From the NCBI RefSeq assembly GCF_900102545.1, contig NZ_FNBN01000011.1, positions 18,603 to 82,602 on the forward strand: DNA of 64,000 bases. The letters are read 5' to 3'. The notes under the pieces were generated by a model. It did no database searches. It had not been told where the DNA came from and saw only the letters and a program-made list of their open reading frames with translations. The DNA is from Chitinophaga filiformis (GTDB lineage: Bacteria > Bacteroidota > Bacteroidia > Chitinophagales > Chitinophagaceae). Positions within the stretch are counted from its first letter, which is position 1, and the number at the start of each line of letters is the position of its first letter. Shown here one piece after another: positions 1 through 9,514 of this stretch. A program made the translations under genes and the position numbers.

Positions 1-12
1 TAGGGGTTGCCG

Positions 13-41
13 TGTTTGTAGCCCGGGGTGACAACCCCGGG
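13..41 (-). repeat. Dispersed REP-like repeat copy
   Basis: On the minus strand this reads CCCGGGGTTG, then TCACCCCGGG, then CTACAAACA. The same core recurs at 33301, 36517, 42956 and 62680, always outside genes. It sits just past the stop codon of the ABC permease. The CCCGGGG and CCCCGGG arms can pair as a short hairpin. Confidence 0.6.
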
Positions 42-50
42 ACCCGCCCC

Positions 51-2420
51 CTATTCTCTCTTCAAACTCTTCACCGGATTCACCATCGCGGCCCGAATCA
101 CCTCATAACTAACCGTTAGCAACGTAATACTAATCGCCAGCAATCCGGCAAAAACGAACACCAGCCAGTTAATACTAACCTTATATTCAAAATGCTCCAG
201 CCAGCTATTCATCGCCCACCAGCCAATAGGAACAGCTATCACAACCGCCGCTGCCACCAGCTTCATAAAATCAAATGTCAGTAACCCTGTAATATTCAGC
301 ACAGACGCGCCCAACGCTTTACGCACACCAATTTCTTTCACCCGGCGTTCCGCCACATATGCCGACAGTCCCAGTAATCCCAGGCAGGATATAAATATGG
401 CCAATGCAGCAGACAGTCCCGCCAATGCCTGCGTACGTTGTTCAGCATCAAACATCCTGGCGTATTGCTGATCTGTAAACTGATAATTGAACGGATAATT
501 AGGATTATACCTATTAAAGATCTCTTCCGCTTTCTTCAGGTTCTCAGCAACAGATCTGGAAGTAGTAAACCTGATATGCATCGTATTAAACCAGCTTGCA
601 GGCCCTTCAATCACTACCGGTGGCACAGTTCCATAAGAAGAACCTATTACATAATCCTTCACTACACCTACCACCTTCCAGTTCTTATTGGCTCCGGGCT
701 CACGGATAATCTGTCCTATAGGATCTTTGAATCCCATCACCTTCACAGCAGTTTCATTCAGCATAACAGCAAAACTATCTGCCGGGTACCGATTGATATC
801 AATATCCCTTCCTGCTTTCAACTGCAATCCCACCGTTTTAACGAGATCTGCGTCAGCACTGAACAAAGCGATAGTACCTGAAAAATCAGGCTGTTTACCT
901 TCCCAATCCAGTCCCCACATATTACTACCACGTTCTGTAATAGCAGACATCGTTTTGGTAACTGACGAAGCAATGCCTTCACTGATCAGATCATGTCTGA
1001 TCAGCGCATAATGTTTCGCAATATCTCCATCAAAATTCACATTGATCAGATTACTCCTGGAATAGCCGGTCTCCCGCTCCTGGGCATACCTGATCTGGTT
1101 ACGGATAACAATTGTAGAGATGATCAGGATGACAGCAAACGTAAACTGGAATATCACCAGGACCTTCCTGGGCGATAATATCCCTTCCCTGCCCCTGAAT
1201 CCGCCTTTCAGTACACTAACAGGTTTAAAAGCAGAAAGATAAAAGGCAGGATAACTCCCGGCCAATAACCCGGTGATCAATATAAAGCCCAGGGCACTCA
1301 CCCAGAAGCCTGTATTACCATAAGGAATAGAAAGCGGCACATTTACCAGCTGGTTAAAATAAGGCATGGCCTGATGCACGATCACCAGTGCAATAGCACC
1401 AGCAATAAACGACATCAGCAGCGCTTCCGTCATAAACTGGGCGATCAGCATCCCCTTCCCTGCACCCGCCACCTTACGCACACCTACTTCCTTTGCACGT
1501 TTCTCACTCTTGGCAGTGCTCAGGTTAACAAAATTGATACAGGCAATTAACAGGATCAATATCACAACGATCGCAAACAACTGCACCACTTCTATACGTC
1601 CTCCTGAAGGCTTTCCATTCTTGAATACTGCATAAAGATGCCATTGCTCAAGCGGGAAAAGGAAGTGTGTCCAGATCTCAGGATTGCCGGAGTAACGTCT
1701 GGCAATTCCTGCTATCTTATCGTTGAAGGCTGCTACATTGGCATTAGGCTTCAGCAATACAAATGTCGATACATTGTTACTGAGCCAGCTGTCGTTATTC
1801 CACCCTATTTTATGCAGGTAATCCCAGGGCAACAGGTAGTCAAAATCGAAACGGGTATTTGACGGCAGATGTTTCAATACCGCCGTTACCTGGAAATAAT
1901 CAACAGAATCGATCCTGATCACCTTATTCAGGGCATCTTCCTTCCCAAAGAGTTTCTCCGCCAACTCTTCCGTAATAACGATGGAATTGATCTGCTTCAG
2001 CGGCTCCTTGTTTGTTTCACTGACAGCCGGGAAACTGAACATCCGGAGGAATGCAGGATCAACGAAGCCACCGTTGATGCCTGTAAAACGTTTATCCCCG
2101 GCAGTAAGCAGAAAACTACTAACACCCGCAAATCGCGCCGTACTTTCTACTTCCCCAAAGTCCTTCTTCAAAGCCGGTCCCAGGGGCTGTTCTGTCTGAT
2201 TGATCACGATCTGAGAACCATCTACAGCAGTCAGCCCCTGCACCTCGTACAAGCGATCTTTGTGTTCATGAAACTTATCAAAACTGACCTCGTTCTGCAG
2301 CCATAGAAATACCAATCCTGCCGCCGCCATACCTACGGCCAAACCGGAAATATTAATAATGGAAAAGCGTTTGGTGGACAGCAAACTGCGCCAGGCGATC
2401 TTCAGGTGGTTTCTTATCAT
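51..2420 (-). CDS. FtsX/MacB-type ABC transporter permease
   Basis: A 789-residue inner-membrane permease of the large Bacteroidota FtsX type, made of two MacB-like halves. A first membrane segment lies near residues 20-42, followed by a large periplasmic domain and three membrane segments around 280-400. A second half with the same plan ends in three more segments. The conserved FtsX sequence is visible twice, as EVGVRKVAGA in the first half and EIGVRKALGA near the C-terminus. The family works with a separate ATPase and moves or senses substrates by mechanotransmission across the membrane. No ATPase gene is next to it here, so the substrate cannot be told. The start is a standard ATG with a 215-base non-coding stretch upstream. 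Length is normal for the family. Confidence 0.9.
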   Translation of the reverse strand: MIRNHLKIAWRSLLSTKRFSIINISGLAVGMAAAGLVFLWLQNEVSFDKFHEHKDRLYEVQGLTAVDGSQIVINQTEQPLGPALKKDFGEVESTARFAGVSSFLLTAGDKRFTGINGGFVDPAFLRMFSFPAVSETNKEPLKQINSIVITEELAEKLFGKEDALNKVIRIDSVDYFQVTAVLKHLPSNTRFDFDYLLPWDYLHKIGWNNDSWLSNNVSTFVLLKPNANVAAFNDKIAGIARRYSGNPEIWTHFLFPLEQWHLYAVFKNGKPSGGRIEVVQLFAIVVILILLIACINFVNLSTAKSEKRAKEVGVRKVAGAGKGMLIAQFMTEALLMSFIAGAIALVIVHQAMPYFNQLVNVPLSIPYGNTGFWVSALGFILITGLLAGSYPAFYLSAFKPVSVLKGGFRGREGILSPRKVLVIFQFTFAVILIISTIVIRNQIRYAQERETGYSRSNLINVNFDGDIAKHYALIRHDLISEGIASSVTKTMSAITERGSNMWGLDWEGKQPDFSGTIALFSADADLVKTVGLQLKAGRDIDINRYPADSFAVMLNETAVKVMGFKDPIGQIIREPGANKNWKVVGVVKDYVIGSSYGTVPPVVIEGPASWFNTMHIRFTTSRSVAENLKKAEEIFNRYNPNYPFNYQFTDQQYARMFDAEQRTQALAGLSAALAIFISCLGLLGLSAYVAERRVKEIGVRKALGASVLNITGLLTFDFMKLVAAAVVIAVPIGWWAMNSWLEHFEYKVSINWLVFVFAGLLAISITLLTVSYEVIRAAMVNPVKSLKRE

Positions 2421-2573
2421 AAGGGATCCGCTTTAGAAAGTGATTTTCACAGAAGGCTGGACGCAAGGGATATGCCAATGCCGCGGAAAGCTCTTTAACA
2501 GCTGATTAATAATTATTTATTTTCATATATGTTCAGTTTTACTGGCAAAACTGTTCGGTTTTAGTACAAGTAT

Positions 2574-2611
2574 ACAAACAAAACTCCCGGACAGCTTTCG
2601 CCACCCGGGAG
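2574..2611 (-). terminator. Intrinsic terminator after the thioesterase gene
   Basis: Read on the minus strand, CTCCCGG pairs with CCGGGAG across a 14-base loop and is followed by TTTTGTTTGT. It starts 25 bases after the thioesterase stop codon, as expected for a rho-independent terminator. Confidence 0.6.
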
Positions 2612-2635
2612 ATTAAATATATAACTAAACAACTT

Positions 2636-3064
2636 TTACTTTAACGTCGCAACGTCCAGTTTTGGTGCGTCCACCAGTTTATCTGTCATACCGGTCGGCA
2701 GATACGGTCTTCCCCCGGTAGCGGCTACACAGGTACCAGTAAATACTGCGGTGGTCATTACTTTCCCATTCAGAATGATAGATTGTTTGAAATGCAATCT
2801 CGGTTGACCACCCGCATCTGCAAACAGCTCACAGGTCACAGTAAATTCGTCATCTTTCTTCAGTGAGCGCAGGAACTTGATAGTATACTGGGATAGTACC
2901 ATATGAATACCTTTAGCCGCTTCCTCTGCGAAGTCAAATCCCAGCACTTCCCTGATATAGTCATGACGGCAATATTCCATATAGAAAGGGTAATATAACC
3001 CATCCATGATACCCTGCACGTCGATATGCTCTTCCTTTACTTTATAGACTTTTGAATATTCCAT
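2636..3064 (-). CDS. Acyl-CoA thioesterase, hotdog fold
   Basis: A 142-residue protein of the 4-hydroxybenzoyl-CoA/YbgC-like hotdog thioesterases, which hydrolyse acyl-CoA thioesters in the cytoplasm. The family motif with the catalytic Asp is near the N-terminus: DVQGIMDGLYYPFYMEY, followed by the helix and the FLRSLKKDDEF strand. Length is typical, and there is no signal peptide. It stands alone with its own promoter box and terminator. The substrate is unknown; proteins of this type in Bacteroidota act on short or branched acyl-CoA. Confidence 0.85.
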   Translation of the reverse strand: MEYSKVYKVKEEHIDVQGIMDGLYYPFYMEYCRHDYIREVLGFDFAEEAAKGIHMVLSQYTIKFLRSLKKDDEFTVTCELFADAGGQPRLHFKQSIILNGKVMTTAVFTGTCVAATGGRPYLPTGMTDKLVDAPKLDVATLK

Positions 3065-3089
3065 GTGTGACCTTTGGTTTTTATGCCGG

Positions 3090-3097
3090 CAAAGATA
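3090..3097 (-). promoter_or_regulatory. Bacteroidota -7 box for the thioesterase gene
   Basis: The minus strand reads TATCTTTG, an exact match to the TAnnTTTG box used by the Bacteroidota primary sigma factor. It lies 26-33 bases upstream of the ATG. No convincing TTTG box is seen at the usual distance upstream. Confidence 0.5.
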
Positions 3098-3215
3098 AGC
3101 CTTGGCCGGCTGATTTCTTGCATCTGCGTATCCCCGATTCCGGGGATATATTGTGCATTACTATTTGACAGTTCTGACAGATATTCAGTAACTTACAGTA
3201 ATCTCAAAAAATACC

Positions 3216-4073
3216 ATGATGGGTAAACAAAAAGGCCTTTTCCCATTTACCGGTCCACTGGGAAATAAAATAGGCTACCGCAGGGGAAACAACTATTTCT
3301 ACAGGGAAAGACCCCAACACGTAAACCGGACCATTGCAACTAAAAAAGCAGCCACCGATTTCGGCACGGCCAGCCATTGCGCTTGCCTGATCCGGAAATC
3401 ACTCAGCCATTACCTCCGCAGACATAGAAGCGATGACCTGATTAACAGGCTCAATACCGCCTTTATCGACATTGTAAATGCCGATACGTGCAACCGTAGT
3501 GGTCAGCGCGTACCCGACACGATACATATTCATTCATTGAAGGGCTTTCAGTTTAATGAAGCCACCGGCATCAACCAATTACTGACAGCAGCGCCCCTCA
3601 TAGAGAAAGATGATACCGGAAAGATCAGCGTCGCCTTACCCGCAAAAGCGATCAACTCCCGGAAAATACCCGCAGGTGTTACTCACTTCACCATAACAGC
3701 CATCGCCTTGTCCCTGAACTTTTCCCGGCACAAAGGCCAACTGAGTACCAGCCACACAGCCGTTATCAAACGTGGAGAACACCATGAGCCACTCACACTC
3801 ACAATAGACAAAAGTAGTCAGGAACTTACCCTGATCCTGTTAGAAGTCCGTTCAGCCTCCATGGTAAACGGACAGCTGTATTACTCAAACAGTAAAACCG
3901 CCAGTGCACTGGACATTATCTCCGTCATTCCCCCGGTTAAGCCACCACGCCACATCAGAAGGAATTTCCGCAACAAAACACCCCGGTGCTGGGCTATTCC
4001 AACATATACCACTCCTATAACACAGCCTGCACACAAATTACCCGTTTCCTTTATCCCACTACCAGGCGACTAG
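3216..4073 (+). CDS. Conserved hypothetical protein of Bacteroidota with a C-terminal extension
   Basis: A 285-residue protein. The basic, aromatic N-terminus (PFTGPLGNKIGYRRGNNYFY) matches a family I recall as widespread and multicopy in Chitinophagaceae, with no known function. There is no signal peptide or membrane segment. The family core seems to end near residue 238 at the sequence LYYSNSKTASALDIISVI. The last 45 or so residues are rich in Pro, Arg and Thr and look like read-through into non-coding DNA, because similar short degenerate repeats continue past the stop. ATG ATG gives two equally good starts one codon apart. It may be a nucleic-acid-binding protein judging by its basic charge, but that is a guess. 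Confidence 0.6.
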   Translation: MMGKQKGLFPFTGPLGNKIGYRRGNNYFYRERPQHVNRTIATKKAATDFGTASHCACLIRKSLSHYLRRHRSDDLINRLNTAFIDIVNADTCNRSGQRVPDTIHIHSLKGFQFNEATGINQLLTAAPLIEKDDTGKISVALPAKAINSRKIPAGVTHFTITAIALSLNFSRHKGQLSTSHTAVIKRGEHHEPLTLTIDKSSQELTLILLEVRSASMVNGQLYYSNSKTASALDIISVIPPVKPPRHIRRNFRNKTPRCWAIPTYTTPITQPAHKLPVSFIPLPGD

Positions 4074-4556
4074 TACCACTACCTGGAGATTACCCCCCGG
4101 AGATCAATGCCCGGAGATTAATCCCTTCGACACTCCCATCAGACGTCCAATATATGCCAGCAGCCAGCTGCAGGTTGTATCTTCATGCCCCGCCACCATT
4201 ATTTACACGTATTCTCTCCTTTTACCCCGGTCAGTTTTCTCCTCACTACATCCCCAAAGCAGAAAAAAAGGCATCCCAACGACTCAAAGGCTTCCCTGAA
4301 GAATCATTATAGCCCGTTTTTAGCCTCTTTTCTACAGGTCCACCTCACCTCCACGACAAAGCCTATGCAATAGCGGGTATACGTCTACCACAAGGCTTGA
4401 TACTCCCCTTTTTTCGTTTAATAAGCTAGAATAAGCTAGTGCCAGACAGTAACCGGAGCGCAAGTCCGCCTACCGACATCCCATACTGAAACCGAAGCTA
4501 CTTAGCGTAACTGAAAAGAGAAAACACCAGCCAACCAACGCTACTTAACGTAAATG
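4074..4556. other. Intergenic region, 4074-4610
   Basis: No convincing gene. The first 70 bases hold short degenerate repeats around CTACCTGGAGATTA that continue from the end of the preceding gene. The rest holds a partial copy of the 173-bp repeat element at 4473-4507 and, just before the next gene, a terminator. Short open frames here have no recognisable protein character. Confidence 0.6.
4473..4507 (-). repeat. Partial copy of the 173-bp repeat element
   Basis: Read on the minus strand, the stretch from CGCTAAGTAGCTTCGG through CAGTATGGGATGTCGG is identical to the left end of the elements at 58283 and 60728. The sequence then diverges. As at 58487, a GTATC-type terminator hairpin lies close by. 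Confidence 0.65.
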
Positions 4557-4586
4557 AAAAGAGGTTGCATCAAAAGATACAACCCC
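4557..4586 (-). terminator. Intrinsic terminator for the porin-like gene
   Basis: On the minus strand GGGTTGTATC pairs with GATGCAACC across a TTTT loop and is followed by TCTTTT. It lies 25 bases past the stop codon of the barrel protein. The stem sequence resembles the terminators at 58143 and 58487. Confidence 0.7.
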
Positions 4587-4610
4587 TATGTCGTCTAATG
4601 GTTAAAACTA

Positions 4611-5978
4611 TTACAGCCTGAATAACGCCGCCAGTATAAACCTCGTCTCAGACTTCACCAGGTCAGGACGCCAGTTAGGATCCAACGGCGTAGTAGAATA
4701 ACCCGTCTGGGAAGTCACCCCTCCTTCTCCCGCAAAATAAGGTACATCAGCATGTCTGTTCACCAGCTCAAACCTGAAAGTGATACTCTGGTTCGGCATA
4801 TAATCGAAGTTGGTCGACATATCCCACCCCTTGAACTTGTCGCCAGGATTAGCACTGAACGGGAACGCACCTTCTGTCCTGGTAGGATCAAGTGGATTAG
4901 GCAAAGGACTCGCCTGACCAGTTGGATAAAGCACTAAATACCTGCCGGGGTTAGTCATCACACCACCACCCACAGTCCACGCAAATTTGTTCCTGTTGAA
5001 CCATACACGGTTGTAAAACATACCGCTCAGGAAATACTGTGCAGGACCATTCTTATCGCTGTCTTTAAACCCATTTACACCACCGCCTTTTTCAAAACCA
5101 ACATCACCTGTCAGCGAGAAAGCCATTCTGCTGATACCTTTTGACTTTGGCTTATTATAATACCTTACCAGTAAACTGTTATCGGAGTGGAAGCGCTTTC
5201 TGTCGGGAATACCTGCAGCATCGGAGCCATAGTAGTCATTGGTCAGTGCTTTCAGGTTACTGTTGTCAGACATGTAGGTAAAGTTAAAGCCGAATCCAGG
5301 CATCTTATTGAATTTGCCATAGCTCTGCCAGCCATTGATGATCCAGGGCTCGATCTTGATGTTCTTTGTAGGGAAGATCTGGATACGCAGACCATTGAAG
5401 AACCAGGGAGTATTGTCTGAAGTAAAGGAAGCCTGGTATTCCCAGTTCTCCGGCTGATAATAGGAGTTCAGGCCAACATAGCTCATGAACATACCCGCAT
5501 CGATATTGATACCATACCATTTATTGATGTGATATCCGGCATAAGCCTCACTTAAATAACGGTATGCATTGGCAAGCTGGTACTGTCCGCGGTAAGGACT
5601 GTAATCATTTCGTGGCACCACGATAGAACGTGTACCAAACTGTGTCATGACCCTTGCCCTGGCGCCTTTATAATAGAAGTCGCCACCAAAATGCAGGGCA
5701 GAAAGTTGTACTTCATTATTACGGGCCAGCGCGGTAGAGCCTACCACAGTATTATCATTGGGCTTATTGAATGAATGTGTATAGTTGATATCCATCATAA
5801 TACTTGGAGTGAAGAATTTCATGTTCTGAAATGCCGGGTTCTCCCTTCTATCGTTACCATTCTGCCAGGTCTGATCAATGCCGTCAAATGGTACTTTCTC
5901 CGTAGTTGCTGTGGTGTCTTGCGCAATAGTGCAGATAGTTTTTGATGCCAGTGCGAATACCAGTAATGCTTTTTTCAT
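4611..5978 (-). CDS. Outer-membrane beta-barrel porin-like protein
   Basis: A 455-residue secreted barrel. I chose the start at 5978 because it opens with a clear signal peptide (MKKALLVFALASKTICTIAQ); an in-frame ATG 84 bases upstream would add a non-signal leader. The body alternates aromatic and polar residues, has many Asn/Gly turns and ends in a strand with terminal Phe-Arg-Leu (LAALFRL), the usual barrel-closing pattern. It resembles the BBP2/OmpL-like porin family of Bacteroidota, which forms general diffusion pores in the outer membrane. The family call is from memory of overall pattern, so the substrate is unknown. It is a single gene with its own terminator. Confidence 0.7.
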   Translation of the reverse strand: MKKALLVFALASKTICTIAQDTTATTEKVPFDGIDQTWQNGNDRRENPAFQNMKFFTPSIMMDINYTHSFNKPNDNTVVGSTALARNNEVQLSALHFGGDFYYKGARARVMTQFGTRSIVVPRNDYSPYRGQYQLANAYRYLSEAYAGYHINKWYGINIDAGMFMSYVGLNSYYQPENWEYQASFTSDNTPWFFNGLRIQIFPTKNIKIEPWIINGWQSYGKFNKMPGFGFNFTYMSDNSNLKALTNDYYGSDAAGIPDRKRFHSDNSLLVRYYNKPKSKGISRMAFSLTGDVGFEKGGGVNGFKDSDKNGPAQYFLSGMFYNRVWFNRNKFAWTVGGGVMTNPGRYLVLYPTGQASPLPNPLDPTRTEGAFPFSANPGDKFKGWDMSTNFDYMPNQSITFRFELVNRHADVPYFAGEGGVTSQTGYSTTPLDPNWRPDLVKSETRFILAALFRL

Positions 5979-6340
5979 TTGTTTGTATTGTTTGGTTCCC
6001 ATATTAAACAAGTTGCCTAATAGTATAGTACGATATGCCAAAGCATGTACCATTCCGTGCAATCATATCCTCATAAAAAAGCCCCAACCCAATACCATAG
6101 ACTGTTTCAGGTAGTGCCAATGCATATGCCACAAGAGGTAAAAACATTAAAAAAGTCTCTCATCTTGAGAAGGTTTTATCAGAATGGCAGGTCATTATTC
6201 ATGGAAGCTGTTGTCCTTTTTCAGTATTCCGAAATCAACTATTAATATTTTTTATTACTTTCCTGTTTTAATGTCCCTGAAAAGGACAACAGATGAGACG
6301 ATTTTACCATTAAATACAGCAGATCATATTTTTTAGCACT
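5979..6340. other. Intergenic region between divergent genes
   Basis: About 360 bases, AT-rich, between the porin-like gene and the HAD hydrolase gene, which point away from each other. It must carry both promoters, but I see no exact TAnnTTTG box at a proper distance. A pair of GGACAAC-type sequences (GTTGTCC near 6211 and GGACAAC near 6283) could form an inverted repeat, but they are 65 bases apart. Confidence 0.4.
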
Positions 6341-6964
6341 ATGCAACAGCATCCGACAATTACGACATTATTCCTGGACATAGGCGGCGTATTATTAAGC
6401 AATGGCTGGGACCGCGCCGCAAGAAGAGAGGCAGCCGCCAGATTCTCGCTGGACCTTCCTGAGCTGGAAGAACGCCATCACCTCACATTTGATACGTATG
6501 AGGAAGGCAAACTGACACTGGACGAATACCTGCATAGAACGGTGTTCTATGAACCAAGGAATTTTACACAGGAGGAGTTCAGGTCGTTCATGTTCTCCGT
6601 TACCACGGCGATCCCTGAAATGATAGACCTCGTATGTAAGATCAAAGCAAAATATGGTATCAAGATCGCTGTTGTCAATAATGAAGGCAGGGAATTAAAT
6701 GAATACCGCATCCGGCAATTTGGCATCAATAAGTTCGTAGACTTCTTCATTTCCTCCTGTTTTGTGCATTTCAGGAAACCTGATGCCGACATCTGGCGTA
6801 TCGCACTGGACATTGCACTGGTAAAGCCGGAAGAAGTGTTATATATCGATGACAGGGCCATGTTCGTATCCGTAGCAGAAGGTCTGGGTATTAACGGTCT
6901 TCAGCATAAAACATATGAAGCAACAAAAGCGAACCTGGAAAAATATGGCTTTGTAGTAGATTGA
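6341..6964 (+). CDS. HAD-superfamily hydrolase, YihX-like
   Basis: A 207-residue cytoplasmic protein of the HAD subfamily IA. Motif I appears as FLDIGGVLL near residues 11-19, with the nucleophilic Asp but Gly at the usual acid/base Asp position; this DxGGV form is common in YihX-type members. Motif III is the Lys in FRKPDADIW and motif IV is YIDDR near residue 170. The family includes sugar phosphatases and epoxide-hydrolase N-terminal-like proteins. The missing second Asp means phosphatase activity cannot be assumed. It ends at a strong shared terminator with the convergent acyltransferase gene. Confidence 0.8.
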   Translation: MQQHPTITTLFLDIGGVLLSNGWDRAARREAAARFSLDLPELEERHHLTFDTYEEGKLTLDEYLHRTVFYEPRNFTQEEFRSFMFSVTTAIPEMIDLVCKIKAKYGIKIAVVNNEGRELNEYRIRQFGINKFVDFFISSCFVHFRKPDADIWRIALDIALVKPEEVLYIDDRAMFVSVAEGLGINGLQHKTYEATKANLEKYGFVVD

Positions 6965-6996
6965 TTATTTATGTGGCCGTTCCCCCGGGAACGAAT

Positions 6997-7050
6997 AAAC
7001 CCGTTTCTATTGCATGATCATCACTGAATAAATGCAATAAAAACGGGTTT
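6997..7050. terminator. Bidirectional terminator between convergent genes
   Basis: AAACCCGTTT plus CTATTGCAT at 6997-7015 pairs with ATGCAATA plus AAAACGGGTTT at 7032-7050 with a single mismatch over 19 bases. It is T-rich on the right and A-rich on the left, so it can serve both the HAD gene and the acyltransferase gene. Confidence 0.8.
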
Positions 7051-7065
7051 CTTATAATTACTTTG

Positions 7066-8187
7066 CTAAGCCCTCTTGTTTTGGTATTGTTGCTCCCTTA
7101 CACGCTCTCCCGAAGGGATTTTCATCTTCATTATCTCCTTAACATATTTCGTTTTCTTCTCAAACACCAGATAAATCGCGTATGCACTCACCAGGGAAAT
7201 CCCGATAGCAGCCAGGTAATAACCAATGGATACGGCATTGATGGATTGACTTTTGGGGAATCCAAAGTGTACCAGCATATACACTATCGGTAGGTGGGTC
7301 AGATATAAAGTATATGAAAAATCAGCCAGCCTGGTGCCAAACTTATTTAAAAAGATACCCAAACTGTTTTTCGGCCTACGGTGTATCACCTGCTGCACAA
7401 TAAGGCACATAGAGATCCCCAGGCACAATTCACAAACAGTCCTGATATTGTCTATATTCTGTAGTTTAAACGTACGGCTCTCTGTACCATAGATCTGAAG
7501 CACTACCATAGAGCCTATGAGTGCAACGATACCTGTGACCAGCAAAAAATTGCTCTTTTTGATATAAGAGAAAGACAAGGCGCCCAGCAACCATATAAAA
7601 AGATGACTGGCCTTCAGATGCGAAAATATTAAGAAGCAGATAAACAGGAGAAAGACGGCTATATACCTGTTGCCATCCTTCGAAGTTGTTAACCACCAGG
7701 CAGCAGCCCCCATCAGGACATAAAACCATACCTCATATGCCAATGACCATAATGGTCCGCTAACCCAGGGTACCAATATGCCCTGCAGTGAGAGTATGTT
7801 CCCTATATAGTCGATAACAGTGAACTTTTCACCGATAATTGTATTTGATATAATAATCAGTATTAGGGCGGAAAGCAGCGGCAGCATGATGCGCACCGTT
7901 CTGTCAAGCACATACGATCTCAGGTCAAATGTACCGGCCCTCAACCGTTGTATCACCTTCCCACCAACAAGGAAGCCACTGAGTACGAAAAAAAGCAGCA
8001 CCGCTTCGTGCGCAATGCGGGTAAACAGGAAGAAAATTGAGGTCTGGAGGGTCTTGTCAGACGCAGGCAATAAACCATATTCGACAAATAACATCGTGCG
8101 ACAGTGGGTTGTAACAACCACCAGGGAGGCTAAGCCCCTGAACAGATCTAACCAATAATAATGTTCTGGATTCTTATTTTGTAACAT
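7066..8187 (-). CDS. Membrane acyltransferase, OafA/Acyl_transf_3 family
   Basis: A 373-residue integral membrane protein with about ten hydrophobic segments. The N-terminus carries the family sequence FRGLASLVVVTTHCR, where the His is the conserved catalytic residue, and a second motif near residues 73-85 (FFVLSGFLVGGKV) is typical of the family. These enzymes transfer acyl groups, often acetyl, to sugars of surface polysaccharides or glycolipids. No glycan biosynthesis genes are adjacent, so the acceptor is unknown. Length is normal. Confidence 0.85.
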   Translation of the reverse strand: MLQNKNPEHYYWLDLFRGLASLVVVTTHCRTMLFVEYGLLPASDKTLQTSIFFLFTRIAHEAVLLFFVLSGFLVGGKVIQRLRAGTFDLRSYVLDRTVRIMLPLLSALILIIISNTIIGEKFTVIDYIGNILSLQGILVPWVSGPLWSLAYEVWFYVLMGAAAWWLTTSKDGNRYIAVFLLFICFLIFSHLKASHLFIWLLGALSFSYIKKSNFLLVTGIVALIGSMVVLQIYGTESRTFKLQNIDNIRTVCELCLGISMCLIVQQVIHRRPKNSLGIFLNKFGTRLADFSYTLYLTHLPIVYMLVHFGFPKSQSINAVSIGYYLAAIGISLVSAYAIYLVFEKKTKYVKEIMKMKIPSGERVREQQYQNKRA

Positions 8188-8403
8188 AACACATGAATTT
8201 CTGAGGTTCGCATAAATACTAGCTTTTCATCTTCTTCGTGGACCGGTCACTGTCTTGCAGAACAGTTTCGCATATTTGGTACTGATTATTTGGAGCTCTT
8301 CTTTTGGGATGTCGCGAATGTATATAAATCTGGCTTTCTGGCAAAAGTTTTTTATTGCAATCGAAGTCCAGTTGGGCTACAAACATGTGTCCTTTTATCT
8401 CTA

Positions 8404-9309
8404 CTACTGCTCCACCGCCTTATTCCTATTCCTATACTCCGACGGCGACATCCCCATCAGCTTCGAAAACATCCTCGAAAAATAATACTGATCCTCTACC
8501 CCCAACCTGTTCGCCACCTCCTTCACAGTCGCATTCGAAAACATCAGGTACTGACACGCCTTCTGGATCTTCAGATGATTAAAATACTCTATAGGAGAAT
8601 ACCCCGTCTTCTCGCGGAATACCGCAGAGAAATGAGACACCGACAACCCCGCATAACCCGACAACTCCTGCAACGTAATCACCTGGCCCAGCCGCTCCTG
8701 CATCATCCCTATCGTATGTGCAATCACGTCATCCGGCTGTTCCTTCCCCGCATAGTTAAACTTCTCCTCGTACAACAACGAAGAAAGAAAATGATTGAAG
8801 ATCATATTCACATAACGAAGATTATCCCCGCTATACCCCTTCTGCAGATTCAGACAGATCTCCTCAAACAATCGGATACGGGTTTCATTATATGTCAGAT
8901 GCAGCTTATAACTCTTGGCCCGTTGCAAGATAAGTTCTACTATGAAAGCGGATATATCCCCTTTAAAATGTATCCAGTAAATTGTCCATGGGTCCTGCTC
9001 ATCCGACATATATTTATGTGCCATACCGGAAGGGATGATCATAAACTGTGAAGGCAGCACATCAATCCGCTTTTTGTCTATCTCGATCCAGCCCCGCCCC
9101 TCTATACAATAGATAATAATATGCTGTCCCGCCCCAACCGTTCGCTTCACATAGTGATAACGTGCTCTCGGATAATACCCTATATCCGTAATGTACAACT
9201 GCCGGGTAATAGGATCCTTCGTCAGGAAATCTGCCGCGATCTTCTTAGGCACCACTATCAGCTGCTGCCCCTCAAACCCCTCCCGTTTTTTAAGTGCTTT
9301 CTCTTTCAT
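8404..9309 (-). CDS. AraC-family transcriptional regulator of the first Sus locus
   Basis: A 301-residue regulator with an N-terminal cupin-like sugar-sensing domain (about residues 20-170, with the HIIIYCIEGRGWIEI strand pair) and a C-terminal double helix-turn-helix (about 195-295). The HTH signature GYAGLSVSHFSAVF and the second motif ending GMSPSEYRNR are clear. It is divergent from SusC across 205 bases, the normal place for a regulator controlling the whole locus in response to an inducer sugar. Unlike many Bacteroidota loci, control here is by a soluble AraC protein and not a hybrid two-component or sigma/anti-sigma pair. The sensed sugar is unknown. Confidence 0.88.
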   Translation of the reverse strand: MKEKALKKREGFEGQQLIVVPKKIAADFLTKDPITRQLYITDIGYYPRARYHYVKRTVGAGQHIIIYCIEGRGWIEIDKKRIDVLPSQFMIIPSGMAHKYMSDEQDPWTIYWIHFKGDISAFIVELILQRAKSYKLHLTYNETRIRLFEEICLNLQKGYSGDNLRYVNMIFNHFLSSLLYEEKFNYAGKEQPDDVIAHTIGMMQERLGQVITLQELSGYAGLSVSHFSAVFREKTGYSPIEYFNHLKIQKACQYLMFSNATVKEVANRLGVEDQYYFSRMFSKLMGMSPSEYRNRNKAVEQ

Positions 9310-9514
9310 ATTTCATGGAATCCGGACCAAGATACAAAAACCAGAAAATAATCCATCATTTTCATAAGAAACACTATTTCCCCCCTGATAGTGAAACCCG
9401 AAATTTGAACCGGAAATAAAATACGATTCCACGACATCAGCAAACCAACAACAGACATCCTACACGGGTACTTAGTATCAATCAGCATTTCAAAACACCA
9501 GGCAAATTCATGTT

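Noticed and set aside
8290..9051. Plus-strand open frame over the AraC gene
   Set aside because: Antisense shadow with an unnatural His/Arg/Leu-rich composition.
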